The notes beneath the pieces were generated by a model. It was not told where the DNA came from and ran no database searches. It saw only the letters and a program-made list of their open reading frames with translations. Positions 45,583-53,924 of a DNA stretch of 64,000 nt are shown here, one piece after another; positions within the stretch are counted from its first letter, which is position 1; every line of letters begins with the position of its first letter. This DNA comes from Teredinibacter turnerae T7901 (GTDB lineage: Bacteria; Pseudomonadota; Gammaproteobacteria; Pseudomonadales; Cellvibrionaceae). A program made the position numbers and the translations under genes. Location: positions 604,764 to 668,763 of the forward strand of contig NC_012997.1 of the NCBI RefSeq assembly GCF_000023025.1, in the 5' to 3' direction.

Positions 45583-47418
45583 ATGTTCATTTCAAAACTA
45601 GGCATGCTGCGCTCGGTGGCGTTCGGTGGATTCTTTGCGCTTCTGGCAGCATGTGGTGGCTCCAGCGATATAGGTACAAGCAGCGGCGATGGCTCATCTA
45701 CCTCAAGCAGCGGTGCGCCGGGCGGTACTCCAACCAGTCAGCAGGTGGTCGTGTTAATGCGAGGATTGCGCGGTGAGTTGCAGTTAAGCGCCGGTGGACA
45801 GACATTTTCGATCAATACTAACGGCTATGTGCCATTGCGCAATCTTCCGCTAGGCGAGCTTACCGGCGCTATAGGGGCTTTCCCGGATCAGCAGCAATGT
45901 CTGTTTACTGAAACTCAAATGCTGACCTCTCCCCTGGATTCTGAGACCGTTGCGGTTATTGAGTGCGATGATCTTTTAACGCTCACCGGAAAAATCTTAC
46001 AGCCGGGCACCGAGACGCCCTTACCAGGTGCAGTCGTCACTGTGCGTGGCTATACCGACTCCGCAGAGCCTGTGACTTTGGTAAGCGATACGGTAGGCGA
46101 TGACGGAATCTATCTGTTGGATGACATCCTCCTGATTGGCTTTTCGCGCATGACGCTCACCATCGAGCACCCGGATTACGAACTTTTCAGCCTGCCAATC
46201 AGCGATTCGCCGTCGGAACTTTATCAGGACAAAAACTATACACCTACCGACCCAGCCAACAGCGCTACCTTTTCGCCCACGGAAGACCAGGCGCTGACGT
46301 TGGGTACTGTTGAAATTGACTTACCCTCCAACAGCCTGCGCACCAAATCCGGCGAAATTCCAACCGGCATGGTCACAGTGAGAACCTCACCGCTGGATGC
46401 CTCTTTTGCACCCGAGCTGCTTCCCGGCGCCTATCTGAACAGTGAAGACGAAGCACTGGAAAGTTTCGGTGCCGCTAGCGTGCGCTTCTTTTTGGGCGAT
46501 GAAGAGCTGGTATTTGCGGAGAACGCCGCAGCGACCATTCGGTTTCCCATCGCGGTGCGCGCCCAGGGTAGCGCGCCGGCCTCTGAGCAGGCCTATTATT
46601 TTGATCGTGAAAGCGGGTATTGGGTTGCGGCGGGAATGGCTGCGATTAGTGGAACAGCGGATTACGAGCTTACCGCGGACCGATCTACCGTTTGGGGTGT
46701 ATTCAGTAGTTATCCAACGGTCAACATTAAAGGTTGCGTGCGGGATATGAATGGCAACCCGGTAAAGGACACCCTAATTATTACACAGGGCCAGAGCTAT
46801 ATTGGGCGCCTGTTGGATTATACGGATAAATACGGAACCTATTCGGTTCGCGCCCGTACCAATTCAACAGTATTCCTGTACGCCCGCTCTGATGTGGCCA
46901 GCCAGACATTCAGTGTGACCACTGAAACGGCGGACGTGATTCGCTCGAGCTGTTTGGTTGTTGACCCGAATACCACCACCATCACCTTGACCTGGGGTGA
47001 GAATCCGGCGGATATCGATAGCCACTTATACGGGCCCAACGGTTCCGGTGGCAATTTCCATATTTACTATGCGGCGAAACAGACAACCGTGAATAACACA
47101 ACGGTTTACCTCGATGTGGACGATGTCACCAGTTATGGCCCAGAGGTTATTACTATTCCTCGCTTCCCAAGCGCTGGCACCTATCGATTCTACACGCATC
47201 TGTTTTCCGGAAGCTCGAATATGTTCGCTTCTCCAACCAGGATCGCGTTGTTCACCGGCAGGGTAGAATATGTGTACTTTGTCACGGAAGCGCCAGGTAC
47301 CACGGGCACGCGCTGTTGGCATGTATTCGATATTGAAGTAGACGACGCGCTCACGCCTACTGTTGTTGAGCAGAGCAAGTATGTTAGCGACACCTTCTGC
47401 TCCGGTAATGCGAACTAG
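45583..47418 (+). CDS. Large lipoprotein with Ig-like repeat and YfaP-like C-terminal domain
   Basis: 611 residues; GGAGGA nine bases upstream supports the ATG. The lipobox LLAAC gives a lipid anchor near residue 24, followed by a Ser/Gly linker. A carboxypeptidase-regulatory-like Ig domain (about 128-215, TLTGKILQPGTETPLPGAVV) and a second such unit (about 383-450, NIKGCVRDMNGNPVKDTLI) flank a beta-rich centre. The C-terminal domain (about 465-590, LTWGENPADIDSHLYGPNG and LDVDDVTSYGPEVITI) resembles YfaP/DUF2135. These domains bind surfaces or sugars in other proteins, but the function here is unknown. The LpxL-like gene follows by 46 bases. Confidence 0.8.
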   Translation: MFISKLGMLRSVAFGGFFALLAACGGSSDIGTSSGDGSSTSSSGAPGGTPTSQQVVVLMRGLRGELQLSAGGQTFSINTNGYVPLRNLPLGELTGAIGAFPDQQQCLFTETQMLTSPLDSETVAVIECDDLLTLTGKILQPGTETPLPGAVVTVRGYTDSAEPVTLVSDTVGDDGIYLLDDILLIGFSRMTLTIEHPDYELFSLPISDSPSELYQDKNYTPTDPANSATFSPTEDQALTLGTVEIDLPSNSLRTKSGEIPTGMVTVRTSPLDASFAPELLPGAYLNSEDEALESFGAASVRFFLGDEELVFAENAAATIRFPIAVRAQGSAPASEQAYYFDRESGYWVAAGMAAISGTADYELTADRSTVWGVFSSYPTVNIKGCVRDMNGNPVKDTLIITQGQSYIGRLLDYTDKYGTYSVRARTNSTVFLYARSDVASQTFSVTTETADVIRSSCLVVDPNTTTITLTWGENPADIDSHLYGPNGSGGNFHIYYAAKQTTVNNTTVYLDVDDVTSYGPEVITIPRFPSAGTYRFYTHLFSGSSNMFASPTRIALFTGRVEYVYFVTEAPGTTGTRCWHVFDIEVDDALTPTVVEQSKYVSDTFCSGNAN

Positions 47419-47464
47419 GCTGAGGACAACATGGTTTCACCACTAACAGCAGGCGAGCAGCGCC

Positions 47465-48430
47465 GTGGCTGATACCGATAGCAAGGGCGACCCACAGGGT
47501 CGCTCTTCTGCAATTATTTCCCTGTTTCTACAGCCTTCACCAAAATATTGGCTGCTTGGGCTCGCCATACTTTTACTCTCCGCTATATCACATTTGCCGT
47601 ACCGAATCTTGCTTTCTCTGGGGCGCGCAATAGGGGCAATGATCTATCGCAGCGGTGGAAGAGTTAAGCACATAGCGAATGTCAATATTACCCGTTGCTA
47701 TCCAAGCCTTGCGCCAGAAGCACAGCAACGTATTCTGCAGCAGAGCTTTCGCGAGTTGGGAATATCGGTGGTGGAGACTTTTCGTGTATGGTTTGGGGAC
47801 GCCGAAAAATTTTATGGCTCGCGCACAAAGCTGGAAGGCGAAGACCATTGGCGCGCGGCACTGGCGCGGGAGCGCGGCATTATTTTGTTGTCCTGCCATT
47901 ACGGCAGTCTGGACCTGAACGCAACGCTCGCGGGCTTGCAGGTACGTAAGTATCGCAAATATGCCTTCACCTACCGTAAGCCATCCGACCAACTGGTTGA
48001 CCGGTTTCTGGTAGAAAAGCGCACGCCCTATGCGGACCATTTTTTTCCAGTCAACAACTTAGTGGGTATTATTCGTTTGCTGAAAAAGCAGGGCGTTGTC
48101 TGGTATGCGCCGGATATTGAGGTCAAAAATAAAAACTCGGTGTTCGCGAATTTTATGGGTATTCCTGCTTCAACTACTGCTGGCTTGAGCAAGCTCGCAC
48201 AGGCGGGCAATGCGGTAATCTTACCATTCGGCCATTACCGCAATTCCGATAATACCTATACCCTGAAGTTTTTTCCGCCGCTGGAAGGTTTTCCCAGCGA
48301 AGATGCCGTTGCAGATACGCGTCAGATTAATCGGGCTATCGAACATATAATCCGGCCGTTTCCCGAGCGCTACTGGTGGACGATAAAACGCTTCAAAAAT
48401 CGTCCGGCGGGCGAGCCACCGTTCTATTGA
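47465..48430 (+). CDS. LpxL/LpxM-like lysophospholipid acyltransferase
   Basis: 321 residues, GTG start. One N-terminal helix (about 25-45) and an acyltransferase domain with the HX4D motif SCHYGSLDLNATLA (LpxL uses HX4D/E), followed by YRKPSDQLVDRFLVEKR and an end with PERYWWTIKRFKNRP, the typical WxHRRWK-like tail of lipid A secondary acyltransferases. It probably adds a laurate or myristate to lipid A at the inner membrane; HtrB-like action on ornithine lipids is an alternative. It ends seven bases from the convergent hybrid kinase. Confidence 0.88.
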   Translation: MADTDSKGDPQGRSSAIISLFLQPSPKYWLLGLAILLLSAISHLPYRILLSLGRAIGAMIYRSGGRVKHIANVNITRCYPSLAPEAQQRILQQSFRELGISVVETFRVWFGDAEKFYGSRTKLEGEDHWRAALARERGIILLSCHYGSLDLNATLAGLQVRKYRKYAFTYRKPSDQLVDRFLVEKRTPYADHFFPVNNLVGIIRLLKKQGVVWYAPDIEVKNKNSVFANFMGIPASTTAGLSKLAQAGNAVILPFGHYRNSDNTYTLKFFPPLEGFPSEDAVADTRQINRAIEHIIRPFPERYWWTIKRFKNRPAGEPPFY

Positions 48431-48437
48431 TCTAAAA

Positions 48438-50159
48438 TTATTGATCCAAAAAGATTTCCAGTATTTCCGCAATACGATTCAGCTCTGTCGGTTTGGGTAA
48501 ATAGGCATCCATTCCCGCCTGTAGGCATTTGGTGCCATCGTCGATAAGCGCGTTGGCCGTTAGTGCAATTATTGGGGTGCGGCAATTGGGGTTATCCACG
48601 TGGCGAATTTTTTCTGTCGCCGTATAACCGTCCATGATTGGCATTTGGCAGTCCATAAAAATCAGATCAAACGCCTCTTCCATCGAACATGCAATAGCCT
48701 CAACGCCATTCTTCGCAATTCGAACATTGCAACCCAAGTGCCGCAACAGCTGGCTTGTGACCAGCTGATTGGTACTGTCGTCGTCCACTACCAGTGCATC
48801 GGCCTGGAAGCGTTGTTTGAGGCTGCCACTATTCGGGATACGGCTAAAGCTGGTAGTCACCTTCTCGTTTTCTGGCCCTTGCCATTCGACCGGAAGTTCC
48901 AGGTCGAACCAAAAACTGGAGCCTTGCCCCTTCGCACTGCTGAGATTTATTTGGCTCCCCATACTGGCCACAATCTGGGATGAAATAGAAAGTCCAAGCC
49001 CTGTGCCGCCAAACTGTCGGGTAGTGGAATTATCTTCCTGTGCGAACTTTTCAAATACCACCGCCTGCTGTTTTTTGTCGATACCAACACCGCTATCCGA
49101 TATGCGAAACCGTAAGAATGTGCGGTCGGCTTCCAGTTTGATAACTTCAATCGCGAATTCGACATAGCCCATTTGGGTAAATTTTATTGCGTTGGAAATG
49201 AGGTTTAATAAAACCTGTTTCAGATAGAATGCGTCACCAATGAGTCTTTTCGGCAGATTGCGCGCAATATTCAAGCGGAAATCCAGCTTCTTGTCGCGTG
49301 CATTAGCAGTGGAGATTTTGTAAATTTCGTTAACTATTTTGTGTGGGTCAAATGGTGCTTGGGTGAGCGCGACCTTGCCCGCTTCGATTTTAGAAAAATC
49401 GAGAATGTTATTAATGACCTCCAGCAAATTTTTCGAAGAGGTGGAAATAATGCCGGAAATTTTCCGTTGCTCTGCGTTTAATGGTGTTTCCTCGAGTAGC
49501 GAAACCATGCCAATTACCCCATTGAGTGGGGTGCGCAGTTCGTGGCTCATATTCGCCAGGAAGGTACTTTTCGCATTTAGCGCCTTTTCCAGTGCGACAT
49601 TTTTTTCCCGCAGCCGTGTGCGCAGACGGATCATCGCTGAGTTGATAACGCCCAGCGTAATATTGCCGAAGGTGAATACCAGCCATGCAATCAAATGGTC
49701 TGTCTGACGAATTTCGGGTGTGCCCTTGCGCGTAGCATAATCGAACTGGTTAAAGGTAAAGATTAACGTTATCACGGCCACGTAGGTAATGAATTGTGAT
49801 TGCGTTAAGCGAAAGGTGCCAAATATGGTGACCAGAAACAAAAACAATAGCACCAGGTGGCGCAGCTCATCCAGCTGATAAAATATATAGAGGCAAAAAA
49901 GTGCTGCCCAATACATTTCCGGCAGGGTAAGTGACGGTTCGCGAAAACGCAGATTGAGACGCGTTAAAAAGGTCAGGATAAAACCTATATTGACGGTCCA
50001 GAACACGATAAGTGTTATGCCGACTTCCTGAGGGCTGGTCAGGCAGTCACCCACTTCGCAGGCATAAATATACAGAACGGTAAGCACCAGTCCGCCGACT
50101 GCGGCGAGGAGCGTGTTACCGAGGCGAATTTTTTGTTTGCTGTCCAAATTCAATTTCAT
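48438..50159 (-). CDS. Hybrid sensor histidine kinase with receiver domain
   Basis: 573 residues. An N-terminal membrane domain of about six helices (10-175, LLAAVGGLVLTVLYIYA at the start) has short loops, so it may sense membrane state or small hydrophobic signals. HisKA has His near 205 in FLANMSHELRTPLNGVIGM, HATPase has LLNLISNAIKFTQMGYV, DSGVGI and GGTGLGLSIS, and the C-terminal receiver has Asp near 502 in LIFMDCQMPIMDGYTA. It lacks an Hpt domain, so a separate phosphotransfer protein is expected elsewhere. Nothing nearby tells its output. Confidence 0.92.
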   Translation of the reverse strand: MKLNLDSKQKIRLGNTLLAAVGGLVLTVLYIYACEVGDCLTSPQEVGITLIVFWTVNIGFILTFLTRLNLRFREPSLTLPEMYWAALFCLYIFYQLDELRHLVLLFLFLVTIFGTFRLTQSQFITYVAVITLIFTFNQFDYATRKGTPEIRQTDHLIAWLVFTFGNITLGVINSAMIRLRTRLREKNVALEKALNAKSTFLANMSHELRTPLNGVIGMVSLLEETPLNAEQRKISGIISTSSKNLLEVINNILDFSKIEAGKVALTQAPFDPHKIVNEIYKISTANARDKKLDFRLNIARNLPKRLIGDAFYLKQVLLNLISNAIKFTQMGYVEFAIEVIKLEADRTFLRFRISDSGVGIDKKQQAVVFEKFAQEDNSTTRQFGGTGLGLSISSQIVASMGSQINLSSAKGQGSSFWFDLELPVEWQGPENEKVTTSFSRIPNSGSLKQRFQADALVVDDDSTNQLVTSQLLRHLGCNVRIAKNGVEAIACSMEEAFDLIFMDCQMPIMDGYTATEKIRHVDNPNCRTPIIALTANALIDDGTKCLQAGMDAYLPKPTELNRIAEILEIFLDQ

Positions 50160-50437
50160 AGGGCGTTGTGGCGCGCGGTAAAGTTTGTTACGCGTTCGAC
50201 TCTTTCAGGCTGCTGGGGGTGCCCGGTAAACGTGTAAATAAAGTTGTAAGCATAATTTTTATGTTTGAACGATCAGTGCTCACACTAATTTACCAGGCTC
50301 GACTGATTTGGATTCGCTTAAGCCGAGATGAACGCGCATTATAGTGGAAGTGACAAAAACCAACCCGCGCTCTTTTATGTAAAAGTGGCTGGAGTCGCTT
50401 TTATCGCAAATTTTAGACGCTGGAGCGGGGAGTCGCG

Positions 50438-50569
50438 ATGAATAAAAAAGACTCAGTCGTCTATTGTTGGCGCGCTAATATTCCAGCTGAGATTTTCCAT
50501 ACGCAGCGTTCTGTGTTCGAATTTCTAGGGGGTGAAGGATCGCCGTTATTTTTTTGCGTCCGCGCTTAA
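50438..50569 (+). CDS. Possible 43-residue small protein
   Basis: An open frame of 43 codons (begins MNKKDSVVYCWRAN) with GGGGAG six bases before its ATG. It overlaps the 3' end of hrpB on the other strand by 24 bases. The gene is too short for statistics and I do not recognise it. The ribosome site is its only support. It is the only possible gene in the 386-base gap between the hybrid kinase and hrpB. Confidence 0.3.
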   Translation: MNKKDSVVYCWRANIPAEIFHTQRSVFEFLGGEGSPLFFCVRA

Positions 50570-53110
50570 ACGTCTCTTTGTTAACTGAGTTGCCTGTGCG
50601 GAGAGCGGGTCGTCTGGCCAGGGATGTTTTGGGTAGCGGCCTTTCATTTCTTTCTTGACGGCTTCGTAGCCGTTCCGCCAGAACCCGGCGAGATCCTGGG
50701 TGATTTGTAATGGCCGCCGAGCGGGTGAAAGCAGGTGAATCAGCAGGGCAACCTTGCCATTGATAATGCTCGGGGTCTCCTCACAACCAAACATTTCCTG
50801 TAATTTCACTTCCAGTTGCGGTGGCGACTGCAGGTAGTTAATACTGATGTGATTTCCGGAAGGCACTTTGATTCGTGTTGGTGCGAGTTGCTCCAAAAGT
50901 TGCTGCTGCGACCAGGGAAGCTGTGCGTGGACAATGCTTGCCAGATCCAGGCGCTTTAAGCTTTGCAGGTTATCGATGTCAATGAGGTAGGGGGCGAGCC
51001 AATTGTCGATTGTTTCCATCAGTGCTTCATCGCTTAAGTCTGGCCATAGCGCTGACGAGTTATCGTTCTCACGTACTAAGGCCACGCGCGCGCGCCACTG
51101 GTTGATATCGCTATTCCATGGCAGCACCCCAAGCCCCTGCAGGCGGATATAGTTCAAGGTTGCCGCAGTGCGGTCTTCCGCAGTTACGTTTGATGCCGCA
51201 CGTTGTTCAACCAGTATCGCACCTATGCGTACTTGATCCTGAGCGAGTACGCGATTTTCCCGCCACTCAATAACGCGTTCCTGTGTTTTTTGTGCCGCAA
51301 GGCCGCTATTTAAATCTTCTTTGGTCAAGCTGGCAGCGGCGAATATCCGGTCTTCCGATTGATTGGTGACCCCGCCGATATCCGCGATTGCGAGCCACTC
51401 CGTGCCCGCCAGGGAATCGTTGGGTGAGAGTTGGGCGGCGCGGCCATTGGCCAGTAAGTATCGATTGCGGCTCTGGGTTCGCTTGCGGGCAATCCGGTCC
51501 GGGTAGGCGCTGGCGATCAGCAATCCCAGCGCGTTTAGGTCCTCATCGGTACTATTGGCTTCTCGGTTGTGGCTGAGCAGCGATAGCAAGAGTCCGCGTT
51601 GTTGGCGAATACGCTGAAGCCAGGCTCGGTGTTGAGAGGGCAGTGAGCGGCGCCCCTCAACTGTCTCGACTACAAACATCAGATCTGTGTGCTGCCCTAT
51701 ATCTGGTATGGCTTCACTTAGGATTGCGGCAACACTGGCGGCTAGGGGTAGGCGTCCAAACTCGGTTGCAACAAGGAGTAGATGCGCGAGACGCGGGTGC
51801 AGGGGCAGCATGGCCATTGCTTGGCCGTGTTCGTTTAATACGCAAGCGGTGGGGGTATCAATGGCTTTGAGCCTGAACAGAAGATCACAGGCTTGCTGAA
51901 ACGCGGGCTTTGGTGGTTCATCCAACCATTGCAGTTGTTGCGGATCGTTGACACCCCACTGCAGCAATTGCATCGCCAGGGGCGCCAAATCCGATTGCAA
52001 TATTTCGGGTGTCGCTTGCGCTGCGCGCTGGTGTTGAGCGGTTTCGGTCCAGCAGCGATAGCAGTTGCCGGGCGCCAGCCTGCCCGCCCGTCCCGCGCGC
52101 TGAATGCTGGATGCAATAGAAATCGGCCCTGTATGCAGGCGGGTCATCCCGGTGCGCGGGTCGAACTTCGGCTTGCGTGCAAGGCCGCTGTCTACAACGA
52201 TATGAACCCCGTCGATGGTGAGGCTGGTTTCGGCAATGTCTGTTGCCAGTACTACTTTGCGGGTTTTTATCTGATCAGTAGTGAGAGGTGATATTGCCTT
52301 CTGTTGCTCAGCGAGTGACAAGCTGCCGTAGAGCGGCATTACCGCAACTTCGTTGCTTAGCGACTCCGACAGAGCGGCTTTAAGTTGATGAATCTCTCGC
52401 TGCCCAGGCAGGAAAACCAGGCAGTCGCCGCTGTGTTTATTCAGCGCCTGGACCACTGTCGTGGCGAGTATCGACACCAGGTCGGCGCGACTGGGAGTGT
52501 GTTGCGCGTAGGTGACTTCTACCGGGAAACTGCGGCCGGCGCTGGTTAACTTGGGCGCTCCGCCGAGCAAGTCTGCGATTGCTTGCGCGTCGAGCGTGGC
52601 TGACATGACCAATAGTTTGAGTGGGTCGGTATCGTCGCGCAGTAATTCACGGCTCTGCATGCACAACGCCAGACCGAGGTCCGAATGCATACTGCGTTCG
52701 TGAAATTCGTCAAAAATCACCAGTGCGGTGTCATCCAGCGAGGGGTCTTGTTGGAGTCGGCGCGTCAGTATGCCTTCCGTAACGACTTCTATAATGGTGT
52801 CCCGCGAGCATTTCTGCTCAAGTCGCATGGTGTACCCGATGGTTTTGCCAACTGGCTCTTCCAACAATTCTGCCATGCGCACTGCTGCCGCCTTCGCGGC
52901 GACTCGGCGCGGCTCCAGCATGACTATTTTACGGCCGCGAAGCCACTCTGCTGTACGCAACGCCAGGGGAACCAGTGTAGTTTTGCCTGCGCCGGGCGGC
53001 GCGTCGAGTACCAGTTGGTGGTGATGCTGTAGTGTGAGCGCTAACTCATCCAAGAGCGTTGCGATGGGGAGCTGAGGAAGTCGTGCGGATGAAGTTTTTA
53101 CTGTAGTCAC
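50546..53110 (-). CDS. hrpB: ATP-dependent helicase HrpB
   Basis: 854 residues, GTG start. DEAH-box helicase with motif I DAPPGAGKTTLVPLAL, motif II IFDEFHERSMHSDLGL (DEFH), motif III VMSATLDA, motif V TDIAETSLTIDGV and motif VI QRAGRAGRLAPGNCYR. The long C-terminal HrpB extension (HA2/OB and HrpB_C) is present to the end. HrpB is a cytoplasmic RNA helicase-like enzyme of ill-defined role, widespread in proteobacteria. It is preceded on its strand by an 86-residue gene separated by a strong terminator. Confidence 0.95.
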   Translation of the reverse strand: MTTVKTSSARLPQLPIATLLDELALTLQHHHQLVLDAPPGAGKTTLVPLALRTAEWLRGRKIVMLEPRRVAAKAAAVRMAELLEEPVGKTIGYTMRLEQKCSRDTIIEVVTEGILTRRLQQDPSLDDTALVIFDEFHERSMHSDLGLALCMQSRELLRDDTDPLKLLVMSATLDAQAIADLLGGAPKLTSAGRSFPVEVTYAQHTPSRADLVSILATTVVQALNKHSGDCLVFLPGQREIHQLKAALSESLSNEVAVMPLYGSLSLAEQQKAISPLTTDQIKTRKVVLATDIAETSLTIDGVHIVVDSGLARKPKFDPRTGMTRLHTGPISIASSIQRAGRAGRLAPGNCYRCWTETAQHQRAAQATPEILQSDLAPLAMQLLQWGVNDPQQLQWLDEPPKPAFQQACDLLFRLKAIDTPTACVLNEHGQAMAMLPLHPRLAHLLLVATEFGRLPLAASVAAILSEAIPDIGQHTDLMFVVETVEGRRSLPSQHRAWLQRIRQQRGLLLSLLSHNREANSTDEDLNALGLLIASAYPDRIARKRTQSRNRYLLANGRAAQLSPNDSLAGTEWLAIADIGGVTNQSEDRIFAAASLTKEDLNSGLAAQKTQERVIEWRENRVLAQDQVRIGAILVEQRAASNVTAEDRTAATLNYIRLQGLGVLPWNSDINQWRARVALVRENDNSSALWPDLSDEALMETIDNWLAPYLIDIDNLQSLKRLDLASIVHAQLPWSQQQLLEQLAPTRIKVPSGNHISINYLQSPPQLEVKLQEMFGCEETPSIINGKVALLIHLLSPARRPLQITQDLAGFWRNGYEAVKKEMKGRYPKHPWPDDPLSAQATQLTKRRLSADAKK

Positions 53111-53184
53111 GTTAAATAAGACGTAAAAGATCTCATTTTAACGTTTGTGCACGCACTGAGAATAGCGTTGTTTGTTAGGGCAAT

Positions 53185-53211
53185 AAAAAACCGGGAGCTT
53201 TAGGCTCCCGG
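53185..53211 (-). terminator. Rho-independent terminator of the 86-residue gene
   Basis: On the minus strand CCGGGAGC and GCTCCCGG form an eight-base stem with a five-base loop, followed by six Ts (complement of 53185-53190). It lies ten bases past the stop and would protect hrpB from read-through. Confidence 0.88.
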
Positions 53212-53220
53212 TCGAGGTTT

Positions 53221-53481
53221 TTAGGCCTGAGCCACCTGCTGTGTTTCTACTTGCAAGAGTGGCATAAAGTGGAGAAGGTCCTGACGATCGGGAAAATCGT
53301 TCATATAGTTGAACAATTTTTCGTAAGTGACTACTTCCCGGGTGATGTTGGCTTCGTCTGTAGGCAGTGTTTGGCCAATTTCCGCGACGCGTTGTGCCTG
53401 GGCTGCTTTTCCTTGATTGAGCAGGAGTCGTATTTCGCAGAGCAGGCTGTTGGCAATAATCAGTGCATCTTTGTTTTTCAT
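53221..53481 (-). CDS. 86-residue protein of unknown function
   Basis: 86 residues from ATG 53481 with AAAGGA eight bases upstream; earlier ATGs in the same frame lack a site. It looks all-helical (LIIANSLLCEIRLLLNQGKA, then AQAQRVAEIGQTLP), ends with a Gln/Val/Ala tail, and has one Cys. I do not recognise the family. It has its own terminator, so it is a stand-alone unit. Confidence 0.65.
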   Translation of the reverse strand: MKNKDALIIANSLLCEIRLLLNQGKAAQAQRVAEIGQTLPTDEANITREVVTYEKLFNYMNDFPDRQDLLHFMPLLQVETQQVAQA

Positions 53482-53924
53482 AACTGCTAGTCCTTTTTGC
53501 ATACTGCATTTAAACAAAGGCCCGCTTTTGAGTTCGGTGCCGGTCATTACGCTTATTTATAGTTTAGTTTTTTTTATTATTAAAAAAGCGAAAAAAAACC
53601 TTAAATAAAAAACTTGTCTATTAGTCTGGAGTATATAGATCTGGTTCTTATAGATGGGTAACAAGATGCTATTTTTCAGCATAAATAATGGGAATATCAG
53701 TGACAGACGTTTGTGCTTTGTTACTTGTCAATAATTGAGTGAAAAAATATAGGCGCGAAACACACCGTTAACCTGGTATGGAAAATCAGTATTTTGAGCA
53801 GGTGGCGGACAGATTTTGGGACGGGAATAATGACACTATAAAGTTTACAGGTTAAATGGCCTGTTAAATGTGGAACACGTTGCCTGCGACTATTCGCAGG
53901 CAACGTTGGGAGACAAGGACGTAA
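53482..53924. other. 440-base intergenic region
   Basis: Lies between the 86-residue gene (its promoter side) and the 3' end of the GH9 cellulase gene. It is A/T-rich with several A and T tracts around 53570-53610. The only structured element is a perfect hairpin at 53879-53904. No gene is supported. Confidence 0.5.
53879..53904 (-). terminator. Ten-base perfect hairpin after the GH9 cellulase gene
   Basis: GTTGCCTGCG and CGCAGGCAAC are exact reverse complements with a six-base loop, 21 bases beyond the cellulase stop. There is no U-tract on either strand, so it is probably a 3'-end stabilising hairpin or a factor-dependent terminator. Confidence 0.5.

Noticed and set aside
53138-53509. 123-codon minus-strand frame overlapping the 86-residue gene
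   Set aside because: It is in a different frame, reads through the terminator, and its start lacks the good ribosome site seen for the 53481 start.
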